NCBI RefSeq assembly: GCF_016901135.1
Contig: NZ_JAFEVL010000042.1
Span: 283,898 to 347,897 of the forward strand
Source: Martinezella lusitana
Lineage (GTDB): Bacteria > Pseudomonadota > Alphaproteobacteria > Rhizobiales > Rhizobiaceae
DNA length: 64,000 bases
Reading direction: 5' to 3'
The translations under genes and the position numbers were made by a program. This document shows positions 18,276 to 26,770 of the stretch, piece by piece. Every line of letters begins with the position of its first letter. Positions within the stretch are counted from its first letter, which is position 1. The notes below the pieces were generated by a model, which saw only the letters and a list, made by a program, of their open reading frames with translations, made no database searches and was not told the DNA's origin.

Positions 18276-20653
18276 GCACTCCTTCTTTGCTGGAATATCC
18301 GCAGCCATTCGTCCCGGTCGTCCCCAAGCTCGGCACGGATCGCATCGGCGAGTTCCACATTTGCCGTTCGCCCAGAAAGGATTGCGAGCTCATCGTCGAA
18401 GCCGTTGAGATCGAGCTCGGCGACCACGCTATTATGCCCCTGCTTGACGATGAAACGGCGGCTCTCGACCGAGAGCTCGCGCGAAAGCAACTCGAACTCC
18501 CGTCCGGTAAGCTTGAAGCCATCGACATAGTCGGCACGATCGCCACGCGCATTCGGCAGGAAGACCTGCGTCGGGCATTGTTCGATGATCGTGTGCGCGA
18601 TCGCCGAGTTGATGGCATCACGAGGGCTTTGCGTGGCAAAAAGCATCAAGCCGTTCTGCTTGCGGATGGTCTTAAGCTTGTTCTGGGCGAGATCGAGAAA
18701 GCTCTCGTCCTGCAGCGCCTTCCAGAACTCGTCGATGACGATGATGATGCGCCGGCCATCGATCAACTGTTCGACACGGTAGAAGAGATAGGCCATCAGC
18801 GGCGTGCGGATCTCCTCGTTGTCGAGAAAGTCCGTCATGTCGTAGCCGAGGAATTTGGCACCGATGCCGATGTCGTCGGCCTCGTTGTCGAAGACCCAGC
18901 CTAGCGACCCTCCGCTCTCCCAGCGGCGCAGTCTAGCGGCAATCCCTTCCGGATCGACATTGTTGAGGAACGCACGCAGCGCCCCGATCGTGCGCTGCGC
19001 TCTTGGTAAATCGGCGAGCCCTTCGATTGCAAGAGCAATGTCGCCGGCTTCGCGGGCGGAAAGCTCGTGTGCCGTCGAGCCGACGAGCTTACCAATGAAA
19101 CGGGTTAGGAACACCTTGTTTGCCGGCGTCAACTCCAGCGCCTTTAGCGGCGCACATCTCGTCGACACCCCGTTCCTGAGCGGCAGATAAATGCCGCCGG
19201 CGGCGCGTACGAAGAGGTCGGAGCCACGGTCCTTGTCGAAAAAGACCGTGTGCGGATCGTGCTTTTCGAGCTGTGAAAGCATGAAATTGACGAGCACGGT
19301 CTTGCCGGCGCCCGACGGGCCACAGACGAAAGTATTGCCGAGATCGCCGCAATGGAAATTGAAATAGAATGGCGCGCCTGACGCGGTCTTGAGCATGGCA
19401 ACGGCCGGTCCCCATTCATTGCCGTCCTTCTTACCCGTCGGATAGGAATGAAACGGCGAAAGTGCTGCAAAATTCCGCGATGTGATTGCGCCCGAGCGTG
19501 CTCGATAACGAAAATTGCCGGGCAATTGCGCCCACCAAGCCGCCTCAAGCCCAAGATCCTCACGTGCCACGACGGCGCCACCGCTGGTCAGATGGGAACG
19601 CGCCTTGGCGAGATTGTCGGTGAGGTCTTTGACGGTGGAGGCGAATACTCCAAGCGTCAGATGATGCTCGCCAAGCACGAAGCGGTTCGATTCGAGCTCG
19701 TCCATCGCCGCATCGAGTTCCTCGATCTGTGACGCCGCCTTGTCGCCAGCACTCACCATCTGGTTCTGCTTGCGTCCCATGATGGAGCGAGCATCCGTTT
19801 TCGAGGTGAAGGCAAAGGACTGCGTCAGGATCAACTCGAAAGGGGCCGTTAGAATGCCGTCGAGCATGCCACTGCGGGTCCTCGCCGGATATTCCTTGAA
19901 GCCGAACATGCCGGCATAGCGGCTGGTGCTCTCGTGGCGGATCTCAACCGTCTCTCGCCCGAAGATCACGCGATCCGAATAGATCGCGGCGGAAATCCTT
20001 CCCTGCGTCAGCGGAATACGCTCACGGCGGCCGCCGACAATCTGGTGCAGCACCTCGCTCGGCTCGGAAAACAGAATGCCGTTCTCATTGTAGAGCGACA
20101 GCACGCGCGGGGCGAAACGCTGCAGCCCCGCGGTCAAATCGACCACCTTGTCGCGGAGGCGCTTCAGCGCATCCTCATCGAGCTCTGCAGCACTATCCCG
20201 TGCCTTGCGAAGCCGCGATAACAGGCTCGCAAACCTTTCGGCGGGATCGCGGTTCGGATACCATAGCAAGCTGAGATAGAGGTCATTGCGGAACAGGTCC
20301 TCCCGCACCATTCGCTCGCTATATTTACCGTTGAGCGAGGCCGAGAAAGGATTGGCGAATTCACCATCCGGATAGGTATTGTCACGCCGCCGGATGATAT
20401 GGGTCCAGATTGCCAAACGCTCGTCGGCGATATTGCGGTAGAGCGTATTGAGGTCGCGATAGAGGCTATTCAGGTCTAAACTGTCAGCCGTCTCGAACGA
20501 TACACCCTCGACAGAGATCATCACCATTAGAGCTCTTGAATCGAGTGCAATCACCGTCTCGTCCACATGACGGACATAGGGGATGAAGGTCTCAGGATCG
20601 AGTTCGCGGGATTCGAGGAGAGAAGCGCTATGCAAGGCCGAGGTCCCTTTCAT
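18269..20653 (-). CDS. virB4: VirB4 T4SS ATPase
   Basis: A 794-residue CagE/TrbE/VirB4 ATPase. The C-terminal domain holds Walker A (CGPSGAGKTVLVNFMLSQ, ~residue 443), Walker B (GRRIIIVIDEFWKALQDESF) and LMLFATQSPRDAINSAIAHT. The N-terminal domain carries the family's PYVRHVDETVIALDSRALM and YERM-like NGKYSERMVREDL pieces. It powers pilus assembly and substrate transfer. It overlaps virB3 by 26 bases. Confidence 0.94.
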   Translation of the reverse strand: MKGTSALHSASLLESRELDPETFIPYVRHVDETVIALDSRALMVMISVEGVSFETADSLDLNSLYRDLNTLYRNIADERLAIWTHIIRRRDNTYPDGEFANPFSASLNGKYSERMVREDLFRNDLYLSLLWYPNRDPAERFASLLSRLRKARDSAAELDEDALKRLRDKVVDLTAGLQRFAPRVLSLYNENGILFSEPSEVLHQIVGGRRERIPLTQGRISAAIYSDRVIFGRETVEIRHESTSRYAGMFGFKEYPARTRSGMLDGILTAPFELILTQSFAFTSKTDARSIMGRKQNQMVSAGDKAASQIEELDAAMDELESNRFVLGEHHLTLGVFASTVKDLTDNLAKARSHLTSGGAVVAREDLGLEAAWWAQLPGNFRYRARSGAITSRNFAALSPFHSYPTGKKDGNEWGPAVAMLKTASGAPFYFNFHCGDLGNTFVCGPSGAGKTVLVNFMLSQLEKHDPHTVFFDKDRGSDLFVRAAGGIYLPLRNGVSTRCAPLKALELTPANKVFLTRFIGKLVGSTAHELSAREAGDIALAIEGLADLPRAQRTIGALRAFLNNVDPEGIAARLRRWESGGSLGWVFDNEADDIGIGAKFLGYDMTDFLDNEEIRTPLMAYLFYRVEQLIDGRRIIIVIDEFWKALQDESFLDLAQNKLKTIRKQNGLMLFATQSPRDAINSAIAHTIIEQCPTQVFLPNARGDRADYVDGFKLTGREFELLSRELSVESRRFIVKQGHNSVVAELDLNGFDDELAILSGRTANVELADAIRAELGDDRDEWLRIFQQRRSAC

Positions 20654-20966
20654 CGTAGCGCCGCACGAGCCTCAATGGCGTCAGCGAAGCACCGCCCCAG
20701 TAGGCGCTGTTGCGCGAGCGGCCGCGCGTTTCAATCCAGGCGAGCAGAATGCGGAACATGTTATGGTCATGCTTGACGAGCGCGCGAAAGATGAGATGGA
20801 AGACCACACCGACAAGCGCGTAGGCGATCGAACCCGCGATGATGTAGAGGATCGTCGTCATCATGACGTTGGCGCCCATGGCTTCCATTGTCACACCGGC
20901 AATCATCGCCGGCCGCGTGCAAGCAAGAAAAAGCGTGTCTTCCTCAAGCATGACTTTGTCCGGCAT
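20628..20966 (-). CDS. virB3: VirB3 inner-membrane T4SS protein
   Basis: A 112-residue protein starting MPDKVMLEEDTLFLACTRPA, with the VirB3 TRPAMIAGVTMEAM region and two hydrophobic helices (MMTTILYIIAGSIAYALVGV). ATG at 20966 has GGGAGC ahead; the open frame extends further upstream only into virB2. Partner of VirB4 and VirB6. Confidence 0.88.
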   Translation of the reverse strand: MPDKVMLEEDTLFLACTRPAMIAGVTMEAMGANVMMTTILYIIAGSIAYALVGVVFHLIFRALVKHDHNMFRILLAWIETRGRSRNSAYWGGASLTPLRLVRRYDERDLGLA

Positions 20967-20970
20967 TGTC

Positions 20971-21273
20971 TCAGCTCCCTGAGATCGTGCTGACAATCTG
21001 CGAGGCACCGAAGATGATGCCGATGCCAAGCACGACATAGGCTGCCTTTCGCAGATCGAGATAACCGAACATCCACGCGATGCCGACGATAATGACGGCG
21101 ATCGTCGCGAGCAGCTTGGCGACATTGCCTGTGAGCAATGTGACGATGTTCTGCAGAACCGTCTCGATGCCGCCGGTGCTCTGGGCGAAGGCGGGTTCGA
21201 TCGTGACTGCCGAAAACAGGGCGGCCATCAAGGCAATGGCTGCAAGTGAACGCATATTGATCCTTGACATCAT
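20971..21273 (-). CDS. virB2: VirB2 pilin
   Basis: A 100-residue prepilin: a long signal ending AFAQS (cleavage likely after ~residue 31) and a mature part with two hydrophobic segments (VAKLLATIAVIIVGIAWMFG and AAYVVLGIGIIFGASQIVST) split by YLDLRK. This is the standard T-pilus subunit layout. Its start overlaps the end of virB1. Confidence 0.9.
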   Translation of the reverse strand: MMSRINMRSLAAIALMAALFSAVTIEPAFAQSTGGIETVLQNIVTLLTGNVAKLLATIAVIIVGIAWMFGYLDLRKAAYVVLGIGIIFGASQIVSTISGS

Positions 21274-21938
21274 TCAGGCTGCTCCGGTTGATCGTTTTGG
21301 AAAACGAGCGCGGACGAGCGCCGCGCCACGTTGAACACATCCCAGGACGGCGCTTTCGTCGTCCATTCCTGCGGCAGCCCAGCCTTGCCGTCGGAAGACG
21401 GACTGGTTGCCTGATCCTTAAGAGGTGTCGGCTGCTCAGCGCCCCGCCCTATTGTCAGCGTCGCCAGCCCTCCTGAGAGCCGTTCTGCCTCTCGCTGGAC
21501 CTGCTCGTCATACCGAACCATTTGCCCGACGGAAGGATCGGAGCGCCCATAATAGGACTGCAACATTACGTGCTTGGCCTGCTCCGATGCCGCGCCCGCA
21601 CGCATGGCTAGGCGATAGTAACCGTCGAGTAGCGTCGCAGTCGCCTTGAGATTGAGACAAGGATCGAAGGCATCGGAGATCGTAAGATTGAGTTTATTAA
21701 GCTCCTCGATTCCGACACCGCCAAGCCCGAGCTGGATGTCCTGGTGCTCGGCAACCAGCCTGGCTGCGGTTTCGATCGCCTCCGCCTTGCTTTTTGGCTG
21801 CCGGTCAAGCGGAAGGTCGCTATTGATGCGGATATTGAAGGGCTGAAAATTGCTTTCCAGACTGACGACGGCAGCCAGCGTTTCTACCGCAACCGCGGGC
21901 GCGCAAGTTTCAGCAAGATCGATGAAGGCGACGGCCAT
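21270..21938 (-). CDS. virB1: VirB1 lytic transglycosylase
   Basis: A 222-residue SLT-fold protein. AAVVSLESNFQPFNIRINSD contains the catalytic Glu, LGLGGVGIEELNKLNLTISD the middle motif, and DPCLNLKATATLLDGYYRL the end of the fold. It opens the peptidoglycan for the secretion channel. No clear signal peptide is seen, as in many rhizobial VirB1 proteins. Confidence 0.88.
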   Translation of the reverse strand: MAVAFIDLAETCAPAVAVETLAAVVSLESNFQPFNIRINSDLPLDRQPKSKAEAIETAARLVAEHQDIQLGLGGVGIEELNKLNLTISDAFDPCLNLKATATLLDGYYRLAMRAGAASEQAKHVMLQSYYGRSDPSVGQMVRYDEQVQREAERLSGGLATLTIGRGAEQPTPLKDQATSPSSDGKAGLPQEWTTKAPSWDVFNVARRSSALVFQNDQPEQPE

Positions 21939-21941
21939 GGG

Positions 21942-22481
21942 TCAATACCACACACGTTGACTACCGACGCTGTCGATGTTCACGTCGATATAATGCGGCT
22001 GCGAGCGCCTGCTCGGTCGCTCGATCGGATAACCCATGCATTCGACGTGCTTTCCCTCGCGCTGCCACCGAGCCGAGGTGACCAGATCGGTGCTTTCGGC
22101 AGCACCATTGCGGCCGGAGCGACAAAATCGGGCATCGACCTTTTGAAGTGTTGCGGAGACGCAAGTCGCCTCTTGGCCGCGGTCACCATAGCGCGCGGTC
22201 AGGCTATAGCCGTCATTGCATGAATAGGGTTCATATCCGGGTTGGGAAGCACGGAAACCGACGCCGCTGCAAGTTGGAAAGGAATGTCCCTTGGCAAGCG
22301 TCTGCCAGAGCTTGCTGATCGGTGGACGGCACTCGGCAAATTGCGTCGGGCCACCCGGATTAGAAAGGCACAGGATAACCTGGCATCCCCAATCATCGGC
22401 GCGCGCATCACCCCCTGAAATAAGGTATATGGGAATACAGCCGGTAACGGCGGAGACTATTCCAACCAGAAGGCTTTTCAT
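21942..22481 (-). CDS. Exported Cys-rich conjugation-associated protein (TrbM/KikA-like?)
   Basis: A 179-residue secreted protein with a signal peptide (MKSLLVGIVSAVTGCIPIYL, ending near DARA) and a mature part opening DWGCQVILCLSNPGGPTQFA, then ECRPPISKLW and further Cys pairs. The Cys-x-x-x-LCL...EC pattern recalls TrbM/KikA-type proteins found at the head of T4SS operons; I am not certain of the family. It is the first gene of the leftward virB operon, three bases from virB1, so it is likely a periplasmic assembly factor. The start ATG (22481) has AAGGG seven bases ahead. Confidence 0.65.
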   Translation of the reverse strand: MKSLLVGIVSAVTGCIPIYLISGGDARADDWGCQVILCLSNPGGPTQFAECRPPISKLWQTLAKGHSFPTCSGVGFRASQPGYEPYSCNDGYSLTARYGDRGQEATCVSATLQKVDARFCRSGRNGAAESTDLVTSARWQREGKHVECMGYPIERPSRRSQPHYIDVNIDSVGSQRVWY

Positions 22482-22550
22482 GGCTAGGACCCTTCGATGT
22501 GACAGCATCAAGCGATCTTTACGACTTCAGGATGGAATTTCCTCGTCGCT

Positions 22551-22579
22551 TAACTAACTTATATAATGCAGTTAAAAAG
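22551..22579. promoter_or_regulatory. AT-rich dyad in the virB / RctA-like gene gap
   Basis: TAACTAACTTATATAATGCA at 22551-22570 continues into GTTA, giving outer arms TAACT and AGTTA. TATAAT (22562-22567) would place transcription almost at the ATG at 22580, so the regulator mRNA could be nearly leaderless; no ribosome site is visible. The sequence resembles the dyad before traC. I infer a common regulator site. Confidence 0.42.
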
Positions 22580-22936
22580 ATGACAAGTACCTTCAACACA
22601 CAATTGCATAGTCTTTCGTTCGCAGCCTTCATCCTGCGTGAAATCATGGATCATCCGCAGGAAGACGAGACGCCACAATCCAGACTGAAGCAGGTCGGCA
22701 TGATGAGCATCCTTTACATCATGAATCAGGGGCATCAGGCTCTAACCATTTCAAATCTCGTGGAGATTACGAAGCTGACGCGTGTGGGTGTTTCGGAAGT
22801 CATAGAGCCGCTGCTCAAACGTGGCATGCTCACGGAGACATTCGTGAAGAATTCGATGGGGCGCGGCAAGGCGCGTCAATTCGAGATCGCACCTGAGATT
22901 TTTGAAAAACTGAGAGCCTTTGGACAGAGTAAGTAG
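22580..22936 (+). CDS. rctA: Winged-helix repressor, RctA-like
   Basis: A 118-residue MarR-like winged-helix protein: MTSTFNTQLHSLSFAAFILR, then MMSILYIMNQGHQALTISNL and VEITKLTRVGVSEVIEPLLK (recognition helix), wing FVKNSMGRGKARQFEIAPEI. In R. etli the RctA protein of the symbiotic plasmid represses the tra and virB genes; size, fold and divergent position from the virB operon match. The start is uncertain: ATG 22580 lacks a ribosome site, and in-frame ATGs exist at 22499 and 22532. The symbol is given by analogy, not by alignment. Confidence 0.6.
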   Translation: MTSTFNTQLHSLSFAAFILREIMDHPQEDETPQSRLKQVGMMSILYIMNQGHQALTISNLVEITKLTRVGVSEVIEPLLKRGMLTETFVKNSMGRGKARQFEIAPEIFEKLRAFGQSK

Positions 22937-23276
22937 CAAGGCCAAAGGACGCGATTATACTATATAAAATTATTCACTATAATTCGATTGCCCAATTGCG
23001 ATGCTCGCGTCTGCGTCGCATTGGCTATGCATGGAAAAGATGTCGAATGAGCGCGTCCTACGTCAGAAGGGCTCGCCAAGCCTCGCGAAAACCTGCGTTT
23101 CCCTAGAGCAGCTTGCAAGTGATTTGCATTAAGCCCATGCTATACGCCTCAGATCTTCATTTTTAACCGCTACGCCCTGCCGGCGCCCCAAATGGGCGCC
23201 GATGACAGAATGGCACTTTGCGGAATCCGAGGCCAGATGTGCCGTTTGAACTCGTCGCCGAGATCCGCCTCGCCCA
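22937..23276. other. Gap after the RctA-like gene, no gene recognised
   Basis: The first part (22955-22995) is AT-rich, with ACTATATAAAATTATTCACT and TATAAT-like boxes that could be a promoter. At 23182-23200 there is a perfect 7-bp stem GGCGCCC-CAAAT-GGGCGCC without a T run on either strand. No coding frame with family features was seen. Confidence 0.4.
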
Positions 23277-24530
23277 TCATTCCAAATTTGCCTGGATTTC
23301 ATCCCGGATCGCAATCACTGCTGCGCAGAGAGACCTGATTTCCTCATCTGAGTGGCCTGCGGTGACGCAGATCCTTAGGCCGGCGTTGCCCCTTGATACA
23401 GTGGGAAAGAAGATCGCCGAGGTGTAGAAGCCTTGCCTGAAGAGACTTGTCGCGGCGCCAATCGCGAGCAATTCATCACTAAGATGAACAGTGCGGATCG
23501 GAAGCCGAGCTCCGTGCTGTTCCGTCGGCATCAAACCGTCAAGCAAGGCTATTTTTTGCTGCAGCGTTCGCTGCAGATGAGGTAATTCTTCGGTTCGATG
23601 CAATTTCGCAGATGCCAGACCGGCACCAATAGCGGCCGTGTTGAGCGATGCCGAAAAGGCATGAGCCACCGCAAATCTGCGGAACAGGATCTCCTGGTGC
23701 GCTGTACCCAGCATAAGCATGCCACCAGATGCACCGAAGCCTTTGCCGAGAGATGCTGCGATAATGGTCCTGTCGCCCAATTCACCAATCTGGGACTTCG
23801 CAAAGCCCTCACCACGCTCGCCGAAGAGCGAGATTCCATGAGCATCGTCAATATAAAGAAACAGGCCATATTGTTCTTGGAGGCGGCGCAGGCCGGATAT
23901 CGGTGCACTGCCGCCCATTGAGTAGACACCATCGCAGATATAGGCGACGGCTTTATTCTGGCGGCATAGTCGCTCGAGAGCATCGAGGTCGTTGTGGGCT
24001 ATTGTCTCGACCCGCGTCTCCTGAGCAATGGTGCCCTTGTGATGGGCAAGGGTTGCATGGGCCAGGCGATCGAACACCATGACGGCCTTGGGACCACCAG
24101 TGAGATGGCCCGAAGCGACCAACGGCAAGGCACTCATATTGGCGGCGAGCACTGTGGTGTAAGTGATCACCCGCGCGGCGAAGAGATCGGAGAGGGATTC
24201 TTCCAACTCACCGAGACTCGCAAAATTCAGTCGAGTGCGGGCGCACGACCAATGCAGTGTGCCCGAACTCCGTACGGCTTCGGCGGCACCTTCGACAATG
24301 TCGGGATGATTGTCGAGGCCCAAATAGGAGCATCGGACAAAGTCGACAACCGCACGATCCTCATAGTTCAGCCTGACGGCCCTGCCGTCCGACGGATGGG
24401 CGTAGATCGCCATGATACCTTGATAGTGGGCAGCTTCGAAATGTCGATCGGCCGTGTCGACGAGGCTGCCGGTATTACGGTGGGTTGTTTTCCTGTTTCG
24501 ATCAGAACGCGCGGAAATTTTCTTTTCCAT
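23277..24530 (-). CDS. Alpha-oxoamine synthase family PLP enzyme (KBL/BioF/CqsA-like)
   Basis: A 417-residue fold-type I PLP enzyme that would condense an amino acid with an acyl-CoA. Motifs: the acyl/PLP region SSGTLHWSCARTRLNF, ICDGVYSMGGSAPISGL, the cofactor Asp in LFLYIDDAHGISLFGERGEG, and the Schiff-base lysine in ASLGKGFGASGG. It is not next to biotin, heme or sphingolipid genes, so a housekeeping role is unlikely. The next gene upstream in the same direction codes for a degenerate response regulator. CqsA and LqsA, which make alpha-hydroxyketone signals, belong to this family, so a signalling role is possible but unproven. Confidence 0.8.
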   Translation of the reverse strand: MEKKISARSDRNRKTTHRNTGSLVDTADRHFEAAHYQGIMAIYAHPSDGRAVRLNYEDRAVVDFVRCSYLGLDNHPDIVEGAAEAVRSSGTLHWSCARTRLNFASLGELEESLSDLFAARVITYTTVLAANMSALPLVASGHLTGGPKAVMVFDRLAHATLAHHKGTIAQETRVETIAHNDLDALERLCRQNKAVAYICDGVYSMGGSAPISGLRRLQEQYGLFLYIDDAHGISLFGERGEGFAKSQIGELGDRTIIAASLGKGFGASGGMLMLGTAHQEILFRRFAVAHAFSASLNTAAIGAGLASAKLHRTEELPHLQRTLQQKIALLDGLMPTEQHGARLPIRTVHLSDELLAIGAATSLFRQGFYTSAIFFPTVSRGNAGLRICVTAGHSDEEIRSLCAAVIAIRDEIQANLE

Positions 24531-24622
24531 GTTTCAAACTCCGGTCCATCAGTGTGCAGACCAGAGGTTGAAATCAGTTCCCAGCAACCTCAACAAACTA
24601 GGCACTAAATCTTATGAAATAT

Positions 24623-24641
24623 ACAATATTACTAATGTTAT
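24623..24641. promoter_or_regulatory. Imperfect dyad upstream of the oxoamine synthase gene
   Basis: The 19-bp segment ACAATATTACTAATGTTAT matches its own reverse complement at about 13 positions, centred on TTACTAA. It lies 93 bases before the oxoamine synthase start in the 147-base gap following the regulator gene. A regulator site is inferred. Confidence 0.3.
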
Positions 24642-24677
24642 ATGATCGCTTATATGTGAAGCAGCACGAGTGTAGGA

Positions 24678-25376
24678 CTAGCCGAATTCGACGGCGTAAC
24701 CGCTGGAGCGAATCGTGCGGATAATATTGTGACCGATCATCTGCTCCAGCACACGGCGCAAACGCCCTATATGAACGTCGACCGTTCTCGGCTGGACATA
24801 ATAGTTCGGAGGCCAGGCTGCTTCGATGAGTTCCGATCGGCTAAAGACGCGGCCAGGTGCTTGAAGCAAACGGCATAGAAGCTTGAACTCTATCGGACCG
24901 AGCTGAATTTCTTCCGAGCCGTGCCTGACCAGCCTCTTGCCTACCTCGAGGCTGAGTTCCCAAACGTTGAACGTACTGCCGTCCCGGCGGATGCCTCCTG
25001 TTCCCAGAGGCAACCCTGACATGAGAGATTGCAGATAGGCCAATATCCTTGCCGGCGAAATCGGGCGAACAAAACTTTCGGTCACACCGGCCTTGAGCAG
25101 ATCCAGATAGTGCCGCTCATCGCCGCTGGGTATCAGCGCGAGCAACGGGATATGCGCCGTTGTCCGATCGGCTCTGATCAGGCTACAAATGCGCAACGCA
25201 CGCTCTGCATTGTTTTCAGTGTCGAGGACAATCGCTAAAACAGACGTGCGTCCTGCAAGTTCCCCCACCTTTTCCTCGTCCAAAAGCGCGGAACTCAGCC
25301 CCTCCACTGCGAGAATGTGGCTAAACACGAGATAAAAGTCGGGATTTTGCGACCAGAAAAGAACCTCTGGATTCAT
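24678..25376 (-). CDS. OmpR/PhoB-type regulator with degenerate receiver domain
   Basis: A 232-residue protein. The C-terminal winged helix is clear: IQLGPIEFKLLCRLLQAPGR, VFSRSELIEAAWPP, RTVDVHIGRLRRVLEQMIGH, IIRTIRSSGYAVEFG. The N-terminal receiver keeps a possible acceptor Asp (IVLDTE, D52) but lacks the acidic pair near the N-terminus (VLFWSQNPDF instead of the usual DD) and has Arg in place of the conserved Lys (FVRPIS). It may therefore act without phosphorylation, as atypical receivers do. No histidine kinase is adjacent. Upstream lies a perfect 15-bp inverted repeat. The oxoamine synthase gene follows in the same direction. Confidence 0.85.
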   Translation of the reverse strand: MNPEVLFWSQNPDFYLVFSHILAVEGLSSALLDEEKVGELAGRTSVLAIVLDTENNAERALRICSLIRADRTTAHIPLLALIPSGDERHYLDLLKAGVTESFVRPISPARILAYLQSLMSGLPLGTGGIRRDGSTFNVWELSLEVGKRLVRHGSEEIQLGPIEFKLLCRLLQAPGRVFSRSELIEAAWPPNYYVQPRTVDVHIGRLRRVLEQMIGHNIIRTIRSSGYAVEFG

Positions 25377-25423
25377 ACAACAGCCCTTCTCTTGTTAACT
25401 GCCAGATCGAAGATCCGGAATTG

Positions 25424-25551
25424 TGTTGCATCAAAAATAGCGGCGAGATCACCGTACTTCATAGATTTCCGCCGTTTTTGGCTCAACATTGCCCAATATT
25501 CGCATTTCCTACATAAAAGTCTAGTATAATTCTCCCATTTTTGATGCAACA
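25424..25551. repeat. Perfect 15-bp inverted repeat with 98-bp spacer
   Basis: TGTTGCATCAAAAAT at 25424-25438 and its exact complement ATTTTTGATGCAACA at 25537-25551. The bases beyond do not pair and no flanking direct repeat is seen. It lies between the regulator gene (leftward) and the MNT-HEPN gene (rightward). The inside is AT-rich with TATAAT at 25525-25530 on the plus strand. It could be a pair of operator sites or the ends of a 128-bp MITE; the ends resemble IS6-type GGCTCTGTTGCA termini only weakly. Confidence 0.7.
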
Positions 25552-25622
25552 TTTTTGTTGCTTTTCCTGCCGTCTTCGCGCACGCTGTGGATTTGAAGCG
25601 CAAGCTCCTTTATGCCTGTCCT

Positions 25623-26587
25623 ATGTCCGTGAAAGAGCCGCCCTTGTTCATGAAGTCCAGCATCGACCATTTGCCGCCGCTTAAGCGACGCGAGCTCGCT
25701 CGGGTCCTAGAGGTGTTGCATAAGAGTTTGAAGACGCGCTGAAGGGTGGGTCGGCGGACTTCAAGAAGCGCGGCCGTATTCTGAAAATCATCCTGTTCGG
25801 ATCCTATGCACGCGGCAGCTGGGTCGACGAGCCCCATACCAAGAAGGGCTACCGCTCGGACTTCGATCTGCTGATTATCGTGAACAATCGGAAGCTTACC
25901 GATTTCTCCGCCTATTGGCAGAAGGCGGCGGACCGCTTCCTGCATCTCGACGAAATCAAAACACCGGTCAATTTCATCGTGCATTCGCTTCGTGAGGTAA
26001 ACACCCTACTCAAGCAGGGCCGGTATTTTTTCGTCGACCTCCGCCGCGATGGTGTCGTGTTGTACGAACTCGATGATAAGCCGCTGGCCAATCCCAATCT
26101 CCTTCACCCTGCGGACGCCTACAAATTTGCATCAGAGTATTTCGAAGACCGGCTGCCCCATGCTCGGAAATTCGCAAAAGGCTCGTTATTCTACATGAAT
26201 GAAGGCGATTTCAAAGAATCCGCGTTCCTCCTACATCAGTCGATCGAACAGGCTTATGCCACGTTGCTGCTCGTGCTGACTAATTACAGCCCAGCCTCCC
26301 ACAATCTCAAGCACCTGCGTGGTCTCGCTGAAAGTCAGGCGCAGCAGTTGGCAGAGGCTTGGCCACGCGACCAACAGCGCTTTGTCGCCTGGTTCAACAT
26401 TCTCAACGAAGCATATGTTAAGGCGCGCTATTCAAAGCACTATGAGATAAGCCGAGAGGCACTCGCATGGCTCTTGAACCGCACGACGGATTTGATCGAT
26501 CGGGTGGAAGCAGTCTGTCAGGATCAGCTTGAAGCACTAAGGATAGACGTAGAAGAAGCCGATCGCCGCTCACGGAGACGATCATAG
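25623..26587 (+). pseudogene. Nucleotidyltransferase-HEPN fusion protein gene, frameshifted
   Basis: The first frame from ATG 25623 (or 25650) reads MKSSIDHLPPLKRRELARVL up to EVLHK and then stops at 25740. The next frame picks up EFEDALKGGSADFKKRGRIL, then ILFGSYARGSWVDEP and YRSDFDLLIIV, the GS-x10-D-x-D motif of a minimal nucleotidyltransferase, and continues to 26587. The C-terminal half is a HEPN domain (KGSLFYMNEGDFKESAFLLH, then EQAYATLLLVL, ending NEAYVKARYSKHYEISREAL with the R-x4-6-H-type motif). One base missing in AAGGAG (near 25731) explains the break. MNT and HEPN domains form toxin-antitoxin modules elsewhere; here they are in one chain. The part from 25880 could still be expressed from GTG. 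Confidence 0.78.
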
Positions 26588-26770
26588 TCGCAGAACTAAA
26601 ACTTCGTCGGATTTCTTCCACGAAGCCTCTTTCCGCGTGACATGTTTGTCACGAGCAAAATGCCCAGGACGATAGGATGGTCAGCTAGATCGACCTTCGC
26701 AGCTCCTAAATGAGCTTCCAACGTCCGGCTTCAAAATCAACTCCCTGCGCCGGACGCAGGAGGTGTTTAC

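Noticed and set aside
23182..23200. GGCGCCC stem as a terminator of the oxoamine synthase gene
   Set aside because: It lies 77 bases past the stop and has no T tract on the minus strand.
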